From an uncultured Lentisphaerota bacterium (GTDB lineage Bacteria; Verrucomicrobiota; Kiritimatiellia; CAIQIC01), in assembly GCA_903912445.1 (NCBI GenBank), contig CAIWHP010000125.1, positions 42,680-106,679 on the forward strand: a DNA stretch of 64,000 nucleotides, read 5' to 3'. This document shows, one piece after another, positions 34,122 through 43,435 of this stretch (its first letter is position 1; the number at the start of each line of letters is the position of its first letter). The translations under genes and the position numbers were made by a program. Under the pieces are notes generated by a model. That model worked only from the letters and a program-made list of their open reading frames with translations, did no database searches and was not told the DNA's origin.

Positions 34122-35417
34122 TCAGGCACCTGGGGTTGCGGGGCGCGGCACGCGCGGCTTGAGCCAGCCCCGCCCGGCCAGCTCGCGCTCCAGATAGTCC
34201 GCAAGCACGCGGTGTCCGGGGGGCGCCGGGTGCATAAAAAAGAGGGCATAGTCCGCCGGGTAAAGCTGCTTCGGAATTTTGGCCTCGATGTTGTAATAGG
34301 GCACGCCGAGCTCCTGGCACAGCTGCTGGATTTCCTTGCCCATGGCGCCAAACAGCAGCAGCTGAAACTGGTGCTGGCGGCTCGCCGCTTGCATCATGCG
34401 GAGGGCCTGGCGGCACCCTTCCACGCCGGTGCCGACCTTGATCTCCGCGAGCACGTTGGTGACGTTGAACGCCCGCTGTTCCGTGAAGCGGAGCGCCATC
34501 TCGCGCTCCAAAGGATAGCTGCGGTTGAACAGGCGCTGATAGAGGAACGACATGTCGCGCCGCAGGAAGGCCTTTTGCTCCAGCATGAAGAACGGCAGCT
34601 CAAAGTCATTTTCGCACCAGCCCACGACCACCACGTCGGGCCGGTAGGCCAGCACCTTGCGGCACAGCGTCTCGGCTTCGAGCTGCGTGTTGTAGCCGGG
34701 CACCGCGAAGTTCAGCACCTCATAGGTCGCGCCGTCGGCCCGCCGGTTGAGGTTGTCCTGCAGCACGGCCAGGTAGGGTTCGTGCTGCTCCACGTCCCAG
34801 CCGAACATGCCGCTATCGCCCACGCCGGCAATCCGCACGCTGCCCGGCTGGCGCGCCAGCGGATACTCCCGGTCGGAGCGCATGCCGGCGCTGTTCATGT
34901 GCACCCGGCGGTGGCCAAAATCCATCTCCAGGTTCGGCTGCAGCTCGTATACGATGTGCGGATCGTCCGCGGGCTGGATGATGTAGGACATGGGATGCGA
35001 GGTGTGCACCTCGGGTTTCTGGCCTGCGCGGTAGAGGCGTTTCAGGTGTTCCAGGGAATTGGCCCGCAATTTGCCGATGTAGTAGGCGCGCACGCCCAGC
35101 TCGGCGGCCCCCAAGGACAGGCTGGCGCTGAGCAACAGCAGCAGCAGCTTGCCGGCAAACTGCGCCCATTCGCGCTTGCCGCTGTGCGGCAGCAGGAGCA
35201 GCGCCCAGCCGCCGAACAGCGCGCCGAGGCCGATGGCCAGATATTTGAGCGGATGCCCGGCGAAGATCCCCTTGCCGTGCCAGATGATCAACGCCGTCTC
35301 GCCGCCTTTGACCAGCATCAGCGCCAGCTTCAGCGCCATCAGCGCGGCCAGCAGGAACAGGGCGCCAGCCGCGAGCCGGCGCACGGTGCGCATCGCGGTG
35401 GTTTCGCCCGTCAACAT
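34122..35417 (-). CDS. Membrane-anchored SGNH-hydrolase-like protein
   Basis: A 431-residue protein with three N-terminal hydrophobic helices (about residues 15-115) and an extracytoplasmic SGNH-type domain. IAGVGDSGMFGWDVEQ gives the nucleophile block (GDS), VGWCENDFELPF the Asn block, and FFMHPAPPGHRVLADYL the C-terminal His block. This architecture resembles acyl-transferring or de-acylating proteins of polysaccharide loci. The start ATG overlaps the upstream stop (ATGTTGA); MRTVRRL eight residues later is an alternative. It probably modifies acyl groups on the exported glycan. Confidence 0.72.
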   Translation of the reverse strand: MLTGETTAMRTVRRLAAGALFLLAALMALKLALMLVKGGETALIIWHGKGIFAGHPLKYLAIGLGALFGGWALLLLPHSGKREWAQFAGKLLLLLLSASLSLGAAELGVRAYYIGKLRANSLEHLKRLYRAGQKPEVHTSHPMSYIIQPADDPHIVYELQPNLEMDFGHRRVHMNSAGMRSDREYPLARQPGSVRIAGVGDSGMFGWDVEQHEPYLAVLQDNLNRRADGATYEVLNFAVPGYNTQLEAETLCRKVLAYRPDVVVVGWCENDFELPFFMLEQKAFLRRDMSFLYQRLFNRSYPLEREMALRFTEQRAFNVTNVLAEIKVGTGVEGCRQALRMMQAASRQHQFQLLLFGAMGKEIQQLCQELGVPYYNIEAKIPKQLYPADYALFFMHPAPPGHRVLADYLERELAGRGWLKPRVPRPATPGA

Positions 35418-35863
35418 GCAGGGTCCTTCTTGGCCTCGGCGCCGCGCTGGAACAGCCGTTCCGAGAAGAGGAATTTCAGGATGCCGAACACCGCGACGTT
35501 GCCGCACTGCACGAGCAGGTAGTGGGTCGGCCAGAGCCACGTCATGACCGTGTAGAGCGCCCAGTCGCCGCACCGGAAGGCCATGATGCCGGCGAAGAAG
35601 GCGCGGAACTCCGGCCAGAGCGCATGCTGGTCGCGGCGCCCGAACACCCAGCGCCGGCAGATGAAGAAGTTGAGCGTCACCTGCGCCACCATGATCAGGG
35701 CGTAGGCCAGGCTCTTGTTCCAGTGCGCCCCTTCCACCAGCCCATAGTTCGCCGGCAGCGCCAGCAGGAACGAGGGCAGGCCCGACGCCATGAACTTGAA
35801 CAGCACGACGCCGCGCCGCAGGGCGGCCGGCGCACGGGACTGGATGTCAGCGAGGAGGCTCAT
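35411..35863 (-). CDS. GtrA-family membrane protein
   Basis: A 150-residue protein with four predicted membrane helices and GtrA features: a basic first helix boundary (RRGVVLFKFMASGLPSFLL), LNFFICRRWVFGRRD and a C-terminal LKFLFSERLFQ. GtrA-like proteins assist transfer of lipid-linked sugars across the inner membrane, often paired with a family 2 glycosyltransferase and a GT-C enzyme, both of which are in this cluster. Its start overlaps the upstream stop (ATGA), and its stop overlaps the next start. Confidence 0.82.
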   Translation of the reverse strand: MSLLADIQSRAPAALRRGVVLFKFMASGLPSFLLALPANYGLVEGAHWNKSLAYALIMVAQVTLNFFICRRWVFGRRDQHALWPEFRAFFAGIMAFRCGDWALYTVMTWLWPTHYLLVQCGNVAVFGILKFLFSERLFQRGAEAKKDPAC

Positions 35864-37485
35864 GGGCTGCCGTCGAAGGAATAGATGGTCTCCGCGCGGA
35901 ACGCCGTGCCCTCGCGCCGCGCGGCGCGCTCCACGCCGACGCCGCGCGCCAGGCCCAGGTCCTCGCGGTGGAAGCTGTCGGCGCTGGAGACGTGCCGTTT
36001 CGAGGCGCGCGGCGCCGGCAGGACCACCATGTCCGGCCGCAGCCCGTGGATGGCGTCGCGCACGATCAACCGCCGGTCGGCGAACGCGATCTGCCGCTCG
36101 AAGCCGAGCGGGCTCTGGCGCTTCTTGAAGATCAGCACCGACTTCAGCCATGGCGCCATTTTATCGCCGAGCAGCAGGCTGGCCGCGCGCAGCGCGAGAT
36201 GTTTGACGGGCGAGCTGATGGTCTCGCTGTGCGGCACCAGGTGGCCCGTCACGATCCAGCTGCCGTCGGCCGCCTGCCGCCACGCCCAGTCGCCGCCCCA
36301 CCAGTGCGTGACGAACTGCGCGGCGCCGCGCCGGACGATCCAACCGAAGTCGGCGCAGCGTTTGTCGCCGAGCCGCGCGCAGCATACGCCGCCCTTCTGC
36401 AGCGCGAGCAGGGCCGAAATCTCGTCCGCGCCGCCGAGCCGCACGACCTGGCCCGCGCCGGCGAGCAGCCGCTCGCCCGGCGTCGGCGCGGCGGGCGCGG
36501 GCAGCGCTTCCGCGGCAAGCTGCCGCACGAGGCTCCACGCGCGCACCAGCGAGTGGCCGACGTAGTGGCAGAGGTAGCGGTCGTCGATGGCGTGCAGAAA
36601 GTGATCAGCCGCGTCGAGCCGGCCGTAGAGCGTCGTGAACAGGGAGGCCGCCGCGCCCTGCTCCTCGCGGTTGCCGTCGCGCAGAAAGCGGGCGATGCCA
36701 TAGGGCAGGATGTAGTCGGTGTTGCGCGCGTTGACCATGCCGGCGCTCGCGCCCAGCGCGGCCACCTGCAGCTGCAGGAAGCGCAGGGCGCGCCCCGCGG
36801 ACTCGCGGTAGCGCGACTCGCCCGTCACGTCGGCCAGGTCCCAGAGCGCGTCGAGCGTCACCGAGAGGTAGGCGAGGTCCGGCCCGCCGTATTCCATGTA
36901 CCAGCCCTCGGCGTGCTGCAGCGCCAGCGTGCGCGCCGCCTGGCCGGCCAGCTCCGCGGCCGGGACGAACTCGGGGAAAAACTTGCGGATGAGCGCGAGC
37001 GCCGCCAGCCCCGCCACCTGCTGGTTGGCCGCCTCGGGCTCGAAGCGCCGCAACAGCTGCTCCGCCGCCACGGCCATGCCGGCGCGCACGTCGGCGGCGG
37101 GCACCGCGCCCGCCTCGACCAGCTTCAGGATCGCGCGCGCCGAGAACGCCGCGACCGGGTAGCCGCGCTCCCACGGATAGTATTCTTCGAACGCGCCAAA
37201 GCGGATCGCCCGCGCATTCCAGAACCGCGCGCCGTCCGCCGCGAGCCGCGTCAGCGCCTCGCGCTCGGCGGCGAACTCCGGCAGCTCGGCCGCAAGCAGG
37301 ACCGTCCACGCCGCCTGCTGGAGGATCGCCGACGGGAAGTCGCGGATGCGGTAATGCCACCAGTCGCGGTCGAACGAGCCGGCCGTGGCCGAGTTCGGAT
37401 CGCGGCTGGCCTGCGTCAGGATGCGCGGCAGCAGCCGCGCGAGCGCCGCGCCCAACTGCCCGTTCGCTTGTTCGATAGCGTGCAT
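35860..37485 (-). CDS. Heparinase/alginate-lyase-like alpha-toroid protein
   Basis: A 541-residue protein without an obvious signal peptide. Residues about 1-350 are helical repeats typical of an (alpha/alpha) toroid (FDRDWWHYRIRDFPSAILQ, YYPWERGYPVAAFSARAILK, WYMEYGGPDLAYLSVTLDAL, RNTDYILPYGIARFL). The last about 180 residues look beta-rich, as in heparinase II/III-like proteins (FVTHWWGGDWAWRQAADG). It may epimerise, cleave or otherwise modify the polymer. It opens a tight block of four genes with overlapping or nearly touching ends (to 31090). Function is inferred from fold and context only. Confidence 0.6.
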   Translation of the reverse strand: MHAIEQANGQLGAALARLLPRILTQASRDPNSATAGSFDRDWWHYRIRDFPSAILQQAAWTVLLAAELPEFAAEREALTRLAADGARFWNARAIRFGAFEEYYPWERGYPVAAFSARAILKLVEAGAVPAADVRAGMAVAAEQLLRRFEPEAANQQVAGLAALALIRKFFPEFVPAAELAGQAARTLALQHAEGWYMEYGGPDLAYLSVTLDALWDLADVTGESRYRESAGRALRFLQLQVAALGASAGMVNARNTDYILPYGIARFLRDGNREEQGAAASLFTTLYGRLDAADHFLHAIDDRYLCHYVGHSLVRAWSLVRQLAAEALPAPAAPTPGERLLAGAGQVVRLGGADEISALLALQKGGVCCARLGDKRCADFGWIVRRGAAQFVTHWWGGDWAWRQAADGSWIVTGHLVPHSETISSPVKHLALRAASLLLGDKMAPWLKSVLIFKKRQSPLGFERQIAFADRRLIVRDAIHGLRPDMVVLPAPRASKRHVSSADSFHREDLGLARGVGVERAARREGTAFRAETIYSFDGSP

Positions 37486-37850
37486 AGGTTCACTGCCGGG
37501 CAGCGGCCCGGATCATGGAGCGCCCGGTGGCCCCGGGACCGGCCCGGGGATTGGTCGGGCAAGGGAGTGTTGCATGGCGGGGGTCAGCATGGCGACGCTA
37601 TTAAGGGCGCGCTGCCCTTCCTTTAAAATCGCCAGACAAGCCCGGCTTCAGGGCCAACATGAGGCCCGGAAAACCCAGCCTGAATATTTTTTTCGCGATC
37701 GGCATGTCCGTGTAGACCCTGCGCACGAAGATGCCGGACGCCATTTTGAAAGTGAAGCACAAATTCTTGCCCGGCGACCGGGAGCCGCAGACGGTGCGCC
37801 CCTTTGCAAACCGTGGGCCAGCGCACAACCCCCGGGTTTGGGCCACACCG
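37486..37850. other. 365-base gap inside the polysaccharide cluster, no confident gene
   Basis: Between the FrhB-like and heparinase-like genes. A minus-strand open frame (37601-37846, ending in MPIAKKIFRLGFPGLMLALK-type sequence) fills much of it, but I cannot tie it to a family. It may be a decayed gene or chance. A GC-rich run (37520-37575) of GGCCCCGGG-like words lies at the right flank of the heparinase-like start. Confidence 0.4.
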
Positions 37851-39215
37851 CTAAGCCTCGAACAGATGCGCAGGCTTGGGACGGCCTTCCGGCACCATCT
37901 GCAGCGTGCCGAGACCCTTGCGCTTGACCGGCTTGCTCCAGCCCTTCCAGAGCAGGCGCAGCCGGTTGAACAGCGGGCCGATCACGGACTCCGGGATCCA
38001 TTCCAGGACTTTGCGCGCAACCCGCGTGCCGCCGACCAGGAAGAGCAGGCTGACAACCAGTTCCACCGCCCAGCGCGACTTCGGCAGCGGCTCCGGCCGC
38101 AGGCCGTAGTCCGGCGCGGCGCGGCCGAACTTGCGGCGCAACTGGTTGCGGATGTAGCTGCCGCGTTTTTTGAAGTCGAGCATGTGGCCGTGCATCGCCA
38201 GCGAAGCCGCCGGATCCTCCGGTTCGGTGGCCAGCAGCCTGTCGTGGCTCATCTCGTTGATCACCGCCTCCATCACCGCGGAGCGCGTGGTGATGACGGA
38301 GTGGCCGCCGCCCAGCGCCTCGAACCGCGGCGACCAGGCGTCGCCGACCGACAAGTCGCAGAACTCATTGGTGAAATCCATGTTCTGGAGGCTGTTCTGC
38401 GTGATGAAGAACGGGATCAGGAAGTTGTAATAGATCTTCTTGGAGGTCAGCACGCGGCCGGCGGCGGTGCGGATCTCGAGGTAGCCGGGCCACTCGCCGG
38501 CGCGCCACTTGAGCGAGGTGACCGCGTCGGCCGGCGGCACGCGCCGCGAGCGCAGGAAGCAGGTGATCGCCGCCGGGTAGAGCGCGGTGCCGGTGTAAGG
38601 CCCGAGCACAAACTTGATCTGCTGCGCGGCGACGTGGCCGGCGAGCTGGAGCAGGCGCAGCGCCGCGGCCTGGTCGGGCAGGCAGACCAGCGCGTAGCGT
38701 TTGTGCGGCTCCAGGCGCGGCAGGATGTCGAGCGTCGCCACCGGGATATAGACCGACTGCGCCGCGGCCAGGATCTCCTCCCGCGTCCGGGCCACGACCA
38801 CGCGCGCCTGCAAGGGGGTGGGCGTGCCCTGGCGCACGACGAGCGCCGCGTCAATCAGGCCGCTCTCCAGCAGATAGATCAGCGTGTGCGTCAGCACGCC
38901 GCCGGAGGCGCCGGCGCGGCGGATCTCCTCGTCGGCGGAGTGGCCGGTGCGGACGCGCTGGAAACAGCCCAGCAGCCAGTTCTCCGGCAGGCGGCCGTAG
39001 TGGGCCTGATAGAGCGCGGCGTAATCCACGCCCTTGCCGGGGCAGACCTGCCACGCCAGGTCCGGCAGCACGGCCCCGACGAAGTCCGGCTGCGGCCCCA
39101 GCGGCGTATCGACCATATGCGCCCACCCCGCAGGGTCGAGCGCCACGCACGCGCCGCAGCCGGTGCAGAGGCCGGCGGCCACGACGTCCTTGTGCAATTT
39201 TTCAGCAACCGTCAT
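37851..39215 (-). CDS. Ferredoxin / FrhB-type F420-hydrogenase beta-subunit family protein
   Basis: A 454-residue protein of the FrhB_FdhB family. It has an N-terminal iron-sulfur-like CTGCGACVAL segment, RRAGASGGVLTHTLIYLL, then the C-terminal domain with VYIPVATLDILP, KWRAGEWPGYLEI, and FCDLSVGDAWSPRFEALGGG. In polysaccharide loci this family, despite its name, occurs beside pyruvyltransferases and glycosyltransferases and probably performs a redox step on a sugar. The stop of the deacetylase gene overlaps its start (39215/39212). Confidence 0.8.
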   Translation of the reverse strand: MTVAEKLHKDVVAAGLCTGCGACVALDPAGWAHMVDTPLGPQPDFVGAVLPDLAWQVCPGKGVDYAALYQAHYGRLPENWLLGCFQRVRTGHSADEEIRRAGASGGVLTHTLIYLLESGLIDAALVVRQGTPTPLQARVVVARTREEILAAAQSVYIPVATLDILPRLEPHKRYALVCLPDQAAALRLLQLAGHVAAQQIKFVLGPYTGTALYPAAITCFLRSRRVPPADAVTSLKWRAGEWPGYLEIRTAAGRVLTSKKIYYNFLIPFFITQNSLQNMDFTNEFCDLSVGDAWSPRFEALGGGHSVITTRSAVMEAVINEMSHDRLLATEPEDPAASLAMHGHMLDFKKRGSYIRNQLRRKFGRAAPDYGLRPEPLPKSRWAVELVVSLLFLVGGTRVARKVLEWIPESVIGPLFNRLRLLWKGWSKPVKRKGLGTLQMVPEGRPKPAHLFEA

Positions 39216-40207
39216 CGGCTCTTCCCTGTGGCCGTCACCCTCTGGTGCGGCGCTCCGGCGGCCGGTCCGGGAGCGCGGCAGAGTTGTTCGGCGCCCGCTT
39301 TGAGCACGTCGTCAAACGCGGCGGTCCGGCCGCGGATGCCGTCGAGGACGCGCGCGATGCGGCGGCGCACGAGGTCGCCCTTGAACCACCACATCATCGG
39401 GCGCTTCCACGAAAACGGCAGCGGAATCGCCTCGCGGCACATGTCCACCGGATGGAAATAGAAGACCGCCGGCCCGCGGCGCAGCGATTGGCGCAAGCCG
39501 GCCAGCACCAGGCCGCTGCCAAAGAACCGCAGATACGGCCCGCCGGCGCTTTGGATCTTGAGGCCGCCGGCCGCGAAGAACGGCCACGGAAACTCGACAA
39601 GGCCGCGCGCGGCCGTGCCGCGCCGCAGCGTGCCGCGCTCCGGGAAATACGGGCGCGAATCCACGCCCGCGAGCTGCGGCTCGTCGGTTTTGTTGTAGAG
39701 CGAATTCACCGACACCGACGAGTCGTAGGCGAAGCCCAACTCCTCGAGCGCATCGAGCATCCAGCCGGCGATGTAGGCGTTCGGCGCGCGGTAGCCGAGC
39801 ACGCGCCGGCCGCCCAGGTCTTCCAGGATCTGCCGCGCCTCCGCGGTGCGCATCTTGAATTCGTCCGGCGTGAAGTTCGGCCGTTTGGTGGCGGGATCGA
39901 ATTTTGGGAAGTGCGTCAGGCCGTGGCAGGCGATCTCGTGGCCGGCGGCGGCGCAGCGCCGGAGCGCGTCGGGGAAGCGGCGCGCATATTCGGCCACCCA
40001 GAAAAACGTCGCGCGGATGTTCCGTTCGGCGAGCAGCGCGAGCGCCACATCGAGATAGGGCAGGCCGCGCTCCGGCTGCGGCACGGAGCCGAGCACGCCG
40101 GCGACATCGCCGCGCGTGCCGAAGCGCGCCGCGGCGGTCGGCCCGTGGTACCAGTCCTCGACATCCACGCCGACGAGGACGGGATTATTTATTGGTTCTG
40201 CGGTCAT
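39212..40207 (-). CDS. Polysaccharide deacetylase (PEP-CTERM-locus type)
   Basis: A 331-residue NodB-homology deacetylase. Metal and catalytic motifs: VGVDVEDWYH (Asp pair), ACHGLTHFPK (His-x3-His), and GYRAPNAYIAGWML. The VDVEDW..H opening and overall length match the deacetylases encoded in exosortase/PEP-CTERM exopolysaccharide loci. It would remove N- or O-acetyl groups from the exported polymer. A GTG six bases upstream is an alternative start. Confidence 0.87.
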   Translation of the reverse strand: MTAEPINNPVLVGVDVEDWYHGPTAAARFGTRGDVAGVLGSVPQPERGLPYLDVALALLAERNIRATFFWVAEYARRFPDALRRCAAAGHEIACHGLTHFPKFDPATKRPNFTPDEFKMRTAEARQILEDLGGRRVLGYRAPNAYIAGWMLDALEELGFAYDSSVSVNSLYNKTDEPQLAGVDSRPYFPERGTLRRGTAARGLVEFPWPFFAAGGLKIQSAGGPYLRFFGSGLVLAGLRQSLRRGPAVFYFHPVDMCREAIPLPFSWKRPMMWWFKGDLVRRRIARVLDGIRGRTAAFDDVLKAGAEQLCRAPGPAAGAPHQRVTATGKSR

Positions 40208-40243
40208 AGACACCGGACTGGAAAGGGCTTCAATCGGCCGTCC

Positions 40244-41335
40244 TCACACATAGAGCCGGTCGTTATCGGTGATGTCGAACCACATCGCAAAGACCAGCGA
40301 CTGGAAGGAGAAGATCCCGATCAGCGTGGCCAGCGTCAGGTGGGCCATCCAGATTTCGTGGTGTGCAAAATAGGCGTAGAGGAAGCGCGCGGTCAGCGGG
40401 AGGTCCACGAGGAACGCGAGCAGCGAGAACGCGTAGAGCAGAAACAGCGGGTGGAAGCTCTGCACGAGATACTTCTTGAACAGCCGCTGGAGGAACAGCC
40501 GCAGGAGCAGCCCGGCCAGGCGCGGCGCCACCCGGGGGATGTTCAGCTTCGATTGCTCGCCGACGGCATAGTGCGGCGTGATCGGCACCTCGGTGATCGT
40601 GAAATTGGCGATGTTCAGCTTCTGGAGCAGATCGTTATACACGCCGTAGCGGGGATACAGGGTGTGCAGTTCCAGGCTCACCAGCGCCTCGCGGCTGATG
40701 GCCACGAAGCCGGTCTGCGCGTCCGACACGCGCCAGTACCCCGTGGCGACCTTGGTCAGCATGGAGAGCCCCGCGTTGCCCACGTGCCGTACGCGCGGGA
40801 TGGCGCGCAGCGCCGCGCGGTGCTTGAACCGGTTGCCCTTGCAATAGTCCGCGCGCCCCGTCACCACGGGCTGGCACAGCTGCTGCAACTCGGCCGGGTC
40901 CATCTGGCCGTCGCCGTCCATGATCGCCGTGCAGTCGGCGCCGTGGTCGCGGGCGAACTTGAAACCCGTCGCGACCGCCGCACCCTTGCCGCCGTTGCGC
41001 CGGTGGCTGAGCAGGACCACGCGGCTGGTGGCGCACCGGGCTATCTCGCAGGGGATGAGAAGATTATCGGCCTCGCGCTCCATTTCCAGCGCGAGGTTGT
41101 CCGCGCGCGCATAGACCCCCGTGCCCGGCTGGCGCTCCTGGCGCACCAGCGGCGTGAAGGGCGTGTGGTCGGCGGCCGCGAAGCGCTGCACGACCTGCGC
41201 CGTCGCGTCGGTCGAGGTGTCGTCGACCACGATGACGAGGTCCACGAACGCCGGCATCGTTTCCAGCACACGGCCGACCTGCCGGGCTTCGTTGAAACAG
41301 GGTACGATGACCGCTATGGTTTTTCCGTTCAGCAT
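40244..41335 (-). CDS. Family 2 glycosyltransferase with C-terminal membrane helices
   Basis: A 363-residue DPM1/GtrB-like enzyme that would build polyprenyl-phosphate-sugars for GT-C transferases. GT2 motifs are VIVPCFNEARQVGRVL, VVDDTSTDATAQVV, AIMDGDGQMDPAEL and DAQTGFVAISREAL. Two C-terminal hydrophobic helices (LLYAFSLLAFLVDLPL and LATLIGIFSFQSLVFAMW) follow. It contains an insertion of about 25 residues between the second and third motifs. It is the first gene of the leftward cluster and is divergent from mscS. Confidence 0.87.
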   Translation of the reverse strand: MLNGKTIAVIVPCFNEARQVGRVLETMPAFVDLVIVVDDTSTDATAQVVQRFAAADHTPFTPLVRQERQPGTGVYARADNLALEMEREADNLLIPCEIARCATSRVVLLSHRRNGGKGAAVATGFKFARDHGADCTAIMDGDGQMDPAELQQLCQPVVTGRADYCKGNRFKHRAALRAIPRVRHVGNAGLSMLTKVATGYWRVSDAQTGFVAISREALVSLELHTLYPRYGVYNDLLQKLNIANFTITEVPITPHYAVGEQSKLNIPRVAPRLAGLLLRLFLQRLFKKYLVQSFHPLFLLYAFSLLAFLVDLPLTARFLYAYFAHHEIWMAHLTLATLIGIFSFQSLVFAMWFDITDNDRLYV

Positions 41336-41530
41336 CTCGGTGGCGCTATGTTTCCAAATAAACCCGCCGGGCGCAAGACACGCTTTCCACGTCCGGGCGC
41401 GGGGCGGGGGGCGGGGGGCGGCCAGCCCTTGGAAAAGGTGCGCCTTCGGACTTGCGCAGCGGCTGGCCGGAGGCGATTATAAAGACGCTGTTGGGCCGGT
41501 CAGCGGCGGAAACAGGGACGGAGGCGGATT

Positions 41531-43408
41531 ATGACGGGCTGTAAACTGTGGCGGAAACGGGGCGGGGTGGTGGCGCTGTTGCTGGGCCTGGTGGCGACGT
41601 GCGGCGCGGAGGAGCCGGCGACCAACCGGCTGGCACAACTGCAGGAACAAGTCGTCGAGGCGCAGACCCTGCTCGCCGGGAGCACCAACGACGCCGAACG
41701 GGCGCACTGGCAGGAACGGCTGGTCCTGCTGGCACAGGACCGGAAGAATATTGAACAACGGCTGGCGCTCGACGCCAAGGAGCGCACCTTGGCGGAGAGC
41801 CAGCTGCGCCAGGCCAACGCGCGGCTGCGCGAAATGTTGCGCGCCATCAGCACGGACGTCAACGCGCCGTCCAACGAACTGTCCCGGATCGACGCGGGCA
41901 TCCGCCTGCTCAAGACGCAGCGCAGCGATCTGGAAAAAAAACGGCGCGACCTGGTCACGGCCAACGCAGCCCCCGCGACCACCGCCGAACAGGCGGCCGA
42001 CCTGGATCAGCAGCTGCGGATGGCAGACGACGAGCTCGCCGCGCGTGTCCTGGACCGCGAGGTGGCGGAGGCGCGCGCCCAGCTGGTCAACGAGGCCAGC
42101 CGGATCGAAGAAGCCCTGCACGGTGCCGAGCTGAATCCGGCGGTGACGGTCCGGTTGCTGCGGGAGCAGCAGGCGCGCCGGAGCCAGAGCCTCAAGGCCC
42201 GGCAAGGCGTCGAGGAATTGACCGCGCTCAACCGGCAACGGCGCGAGGGCCTGGCCGCGGCGCTGGCGCTGTCGCAGGAAAAAATGGCGCACCTGGAGGC
42301 CGAGGAGGCGCTGCTCAACCGGCGGAGTTCCGGCCTGCGGAGCCTGTTCCGGAGCGTGCCGATGATTTTCTCCGGGAATGTGGAAAAGAAATACCTGCTC
42401 AAGCGGATGCCGCTCCAGCAGCAGCAGCTCGCGGCCATGGATGAGATCATCGGCCTGAACGTCAAGTTGCGCGATTTGCTGGACTGCGAGTCCGCCAGCC
42501 TGCAGGAAGAGAATGCGTCATTACGCGGGCGTTTTGAGCAGCGCTTGGTCTGGCCCGCGGGCCTCCTCGGCGCCCTGCTGGCGGTCTACCTGCTGCTCGG
42601 CCGCCTGCTGCTGCCGCGGCTGCTGGCAAAGGACCACCAGATCGTCGGCCGCCGCATCACCGGCTACCTCTGCAGCTTTGCCGCCTTGATGGGGCTGGTG
42701 GTCTTTTTCTTTGAGGACCTGCGGAGCGTGGCGACCATTCTCGGCATTGCCAGCGCCGCCGTGGTCATTGCGCTGCAGGACATGTGCTCGGCCTTCGCGG
42801 GCTGGTTCGTCATCATGTCGGGCCGCAAGTTCGTCGTCGGCAACCGCGTGGAGATCGACGGCCAGCGCGGCGATGTCATCGATATCCAGTTGCTGCGTAC
42901 CACGCTGCTCGAGATTGACAACTGGCTGGGCGTGGACGAGCCGACCGGCCGCATCATCGTGGTGCCCAACAGCTTCGTGTTCCGCAGCAAGTTCTTCAAC
43001 TACACCTATCTGCACCCGTTCATCTGGTCCAAGCTCGACATCACCGTGACCTACGAGACGCCCGCCAGCGAGGCCGACGCCCTGTTCCGGCGCGTGCTGG
43101 AGGAGGAGACCCGCGAGGAATTTGAAGCGGCGCGCGAGGCGGCCAAGAGCATCGAACACGAGTACGGGGTCCCCGACGCCACCTATCAGCCCAAGCTCTA
43201 CGTCTATATTGCCGACAGCGGCGTGCAATACCGGCTCGTCTATTGCGCCCATTACCGGCGCGTCGGCGCCGCGCGCAACCGCATCAACAACAGGATCATC
43301 CGCGAATTCGAGGCGAACCCCCGCCTGCAGTTTGCCTACCCGACCGAGCGCCACATCCCGACGCCGGAAAAAGGCGGGTTCCACGTCGCGCTTGACCGCC
43401 CCACCTGA
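41531..43408 (+). CDS. MscS-family mechanosensitive channel with periplasmic coiled coil
   Basis: A 625-residue channel. A signal peptide (about residues 1-25) is followed by a long periplasmic coiled coil (about 30-300) rich in Glu/Arg/Leu. Two membrane helices (LLGALLAVYLLLGRLLLP and GYLCSFAALMGLVVFFF) precede the pore helix VATILGIASAAVVIALQDMC. The beta domain shows FVVGNRVEIDGQRGDVIDI and GRIIVVPNSFVF. The N-terminal extension resembles MscK/MscM-type channels. It releases solutes on hypo-osmotic shock. Confidence 0.88.
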   Translation: MTGCKLWRKRGGVVALLLGLVATCGAEEPATNRLAQLQEQVVEAQTLLAGSTNDAERAHWQERLVLLAQDRKNIEQRLALDAKERTLAESQLRQANARLREMLRAISTDVNAPSNELSRIDAGIRLLKTQRSDLEKKRRDLVTANAAPATTAEQAADLDQQLRMADDELAARVLDREVAEARAQLVNEASRIEEALHGAELNPAVTVRLLREQQARRSQSLKARQGVEELTALNRQRREGLAAALALSQEKMAHLEAEEALLNRRSSGLRSLFRSVPMIFSGNVEKKYLLKRMPLQQQQLAAMDEIIGLNVKLRDLLDCESASLQEENASLRGRFEQRLVWPAGLLGALLAVYLLLGRLLLPRLLAKDHQIVGRRITGYLCSFAALMGLVVFFFEDLRSVATILGIASAAVVIALQDMCSAFAGWFVIMSGRKFVVGNRVEIDGQRGDVIDIQLLRTTLLEIDNWLGVDEPTGRIIVVPNSFVFRSKFFNYTYLHPFIWSKLDITVTYETPASEADALFRRVLEEETREEFEAAREAAKSIEHEYGVPDATYQPKLYVYIADSGVQYRLVYCAHYRRVGAARNRINNRIIREFEANPRLQFAYPTERHIPTPEKGGFHVALDRPT

Positions 43409-43435
43409 GAGCCCGCCGCCCGGTGCCGCGGCCGG

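Noticed and set aside
39245-41482. 745-codon plus-strand frame across deacetylase and glycosyltransferase genes
   Set aside because: Shadow frame antisense to two well-supported genes; Arg/His/Glu-rich product typical of complementary high-GC reading.
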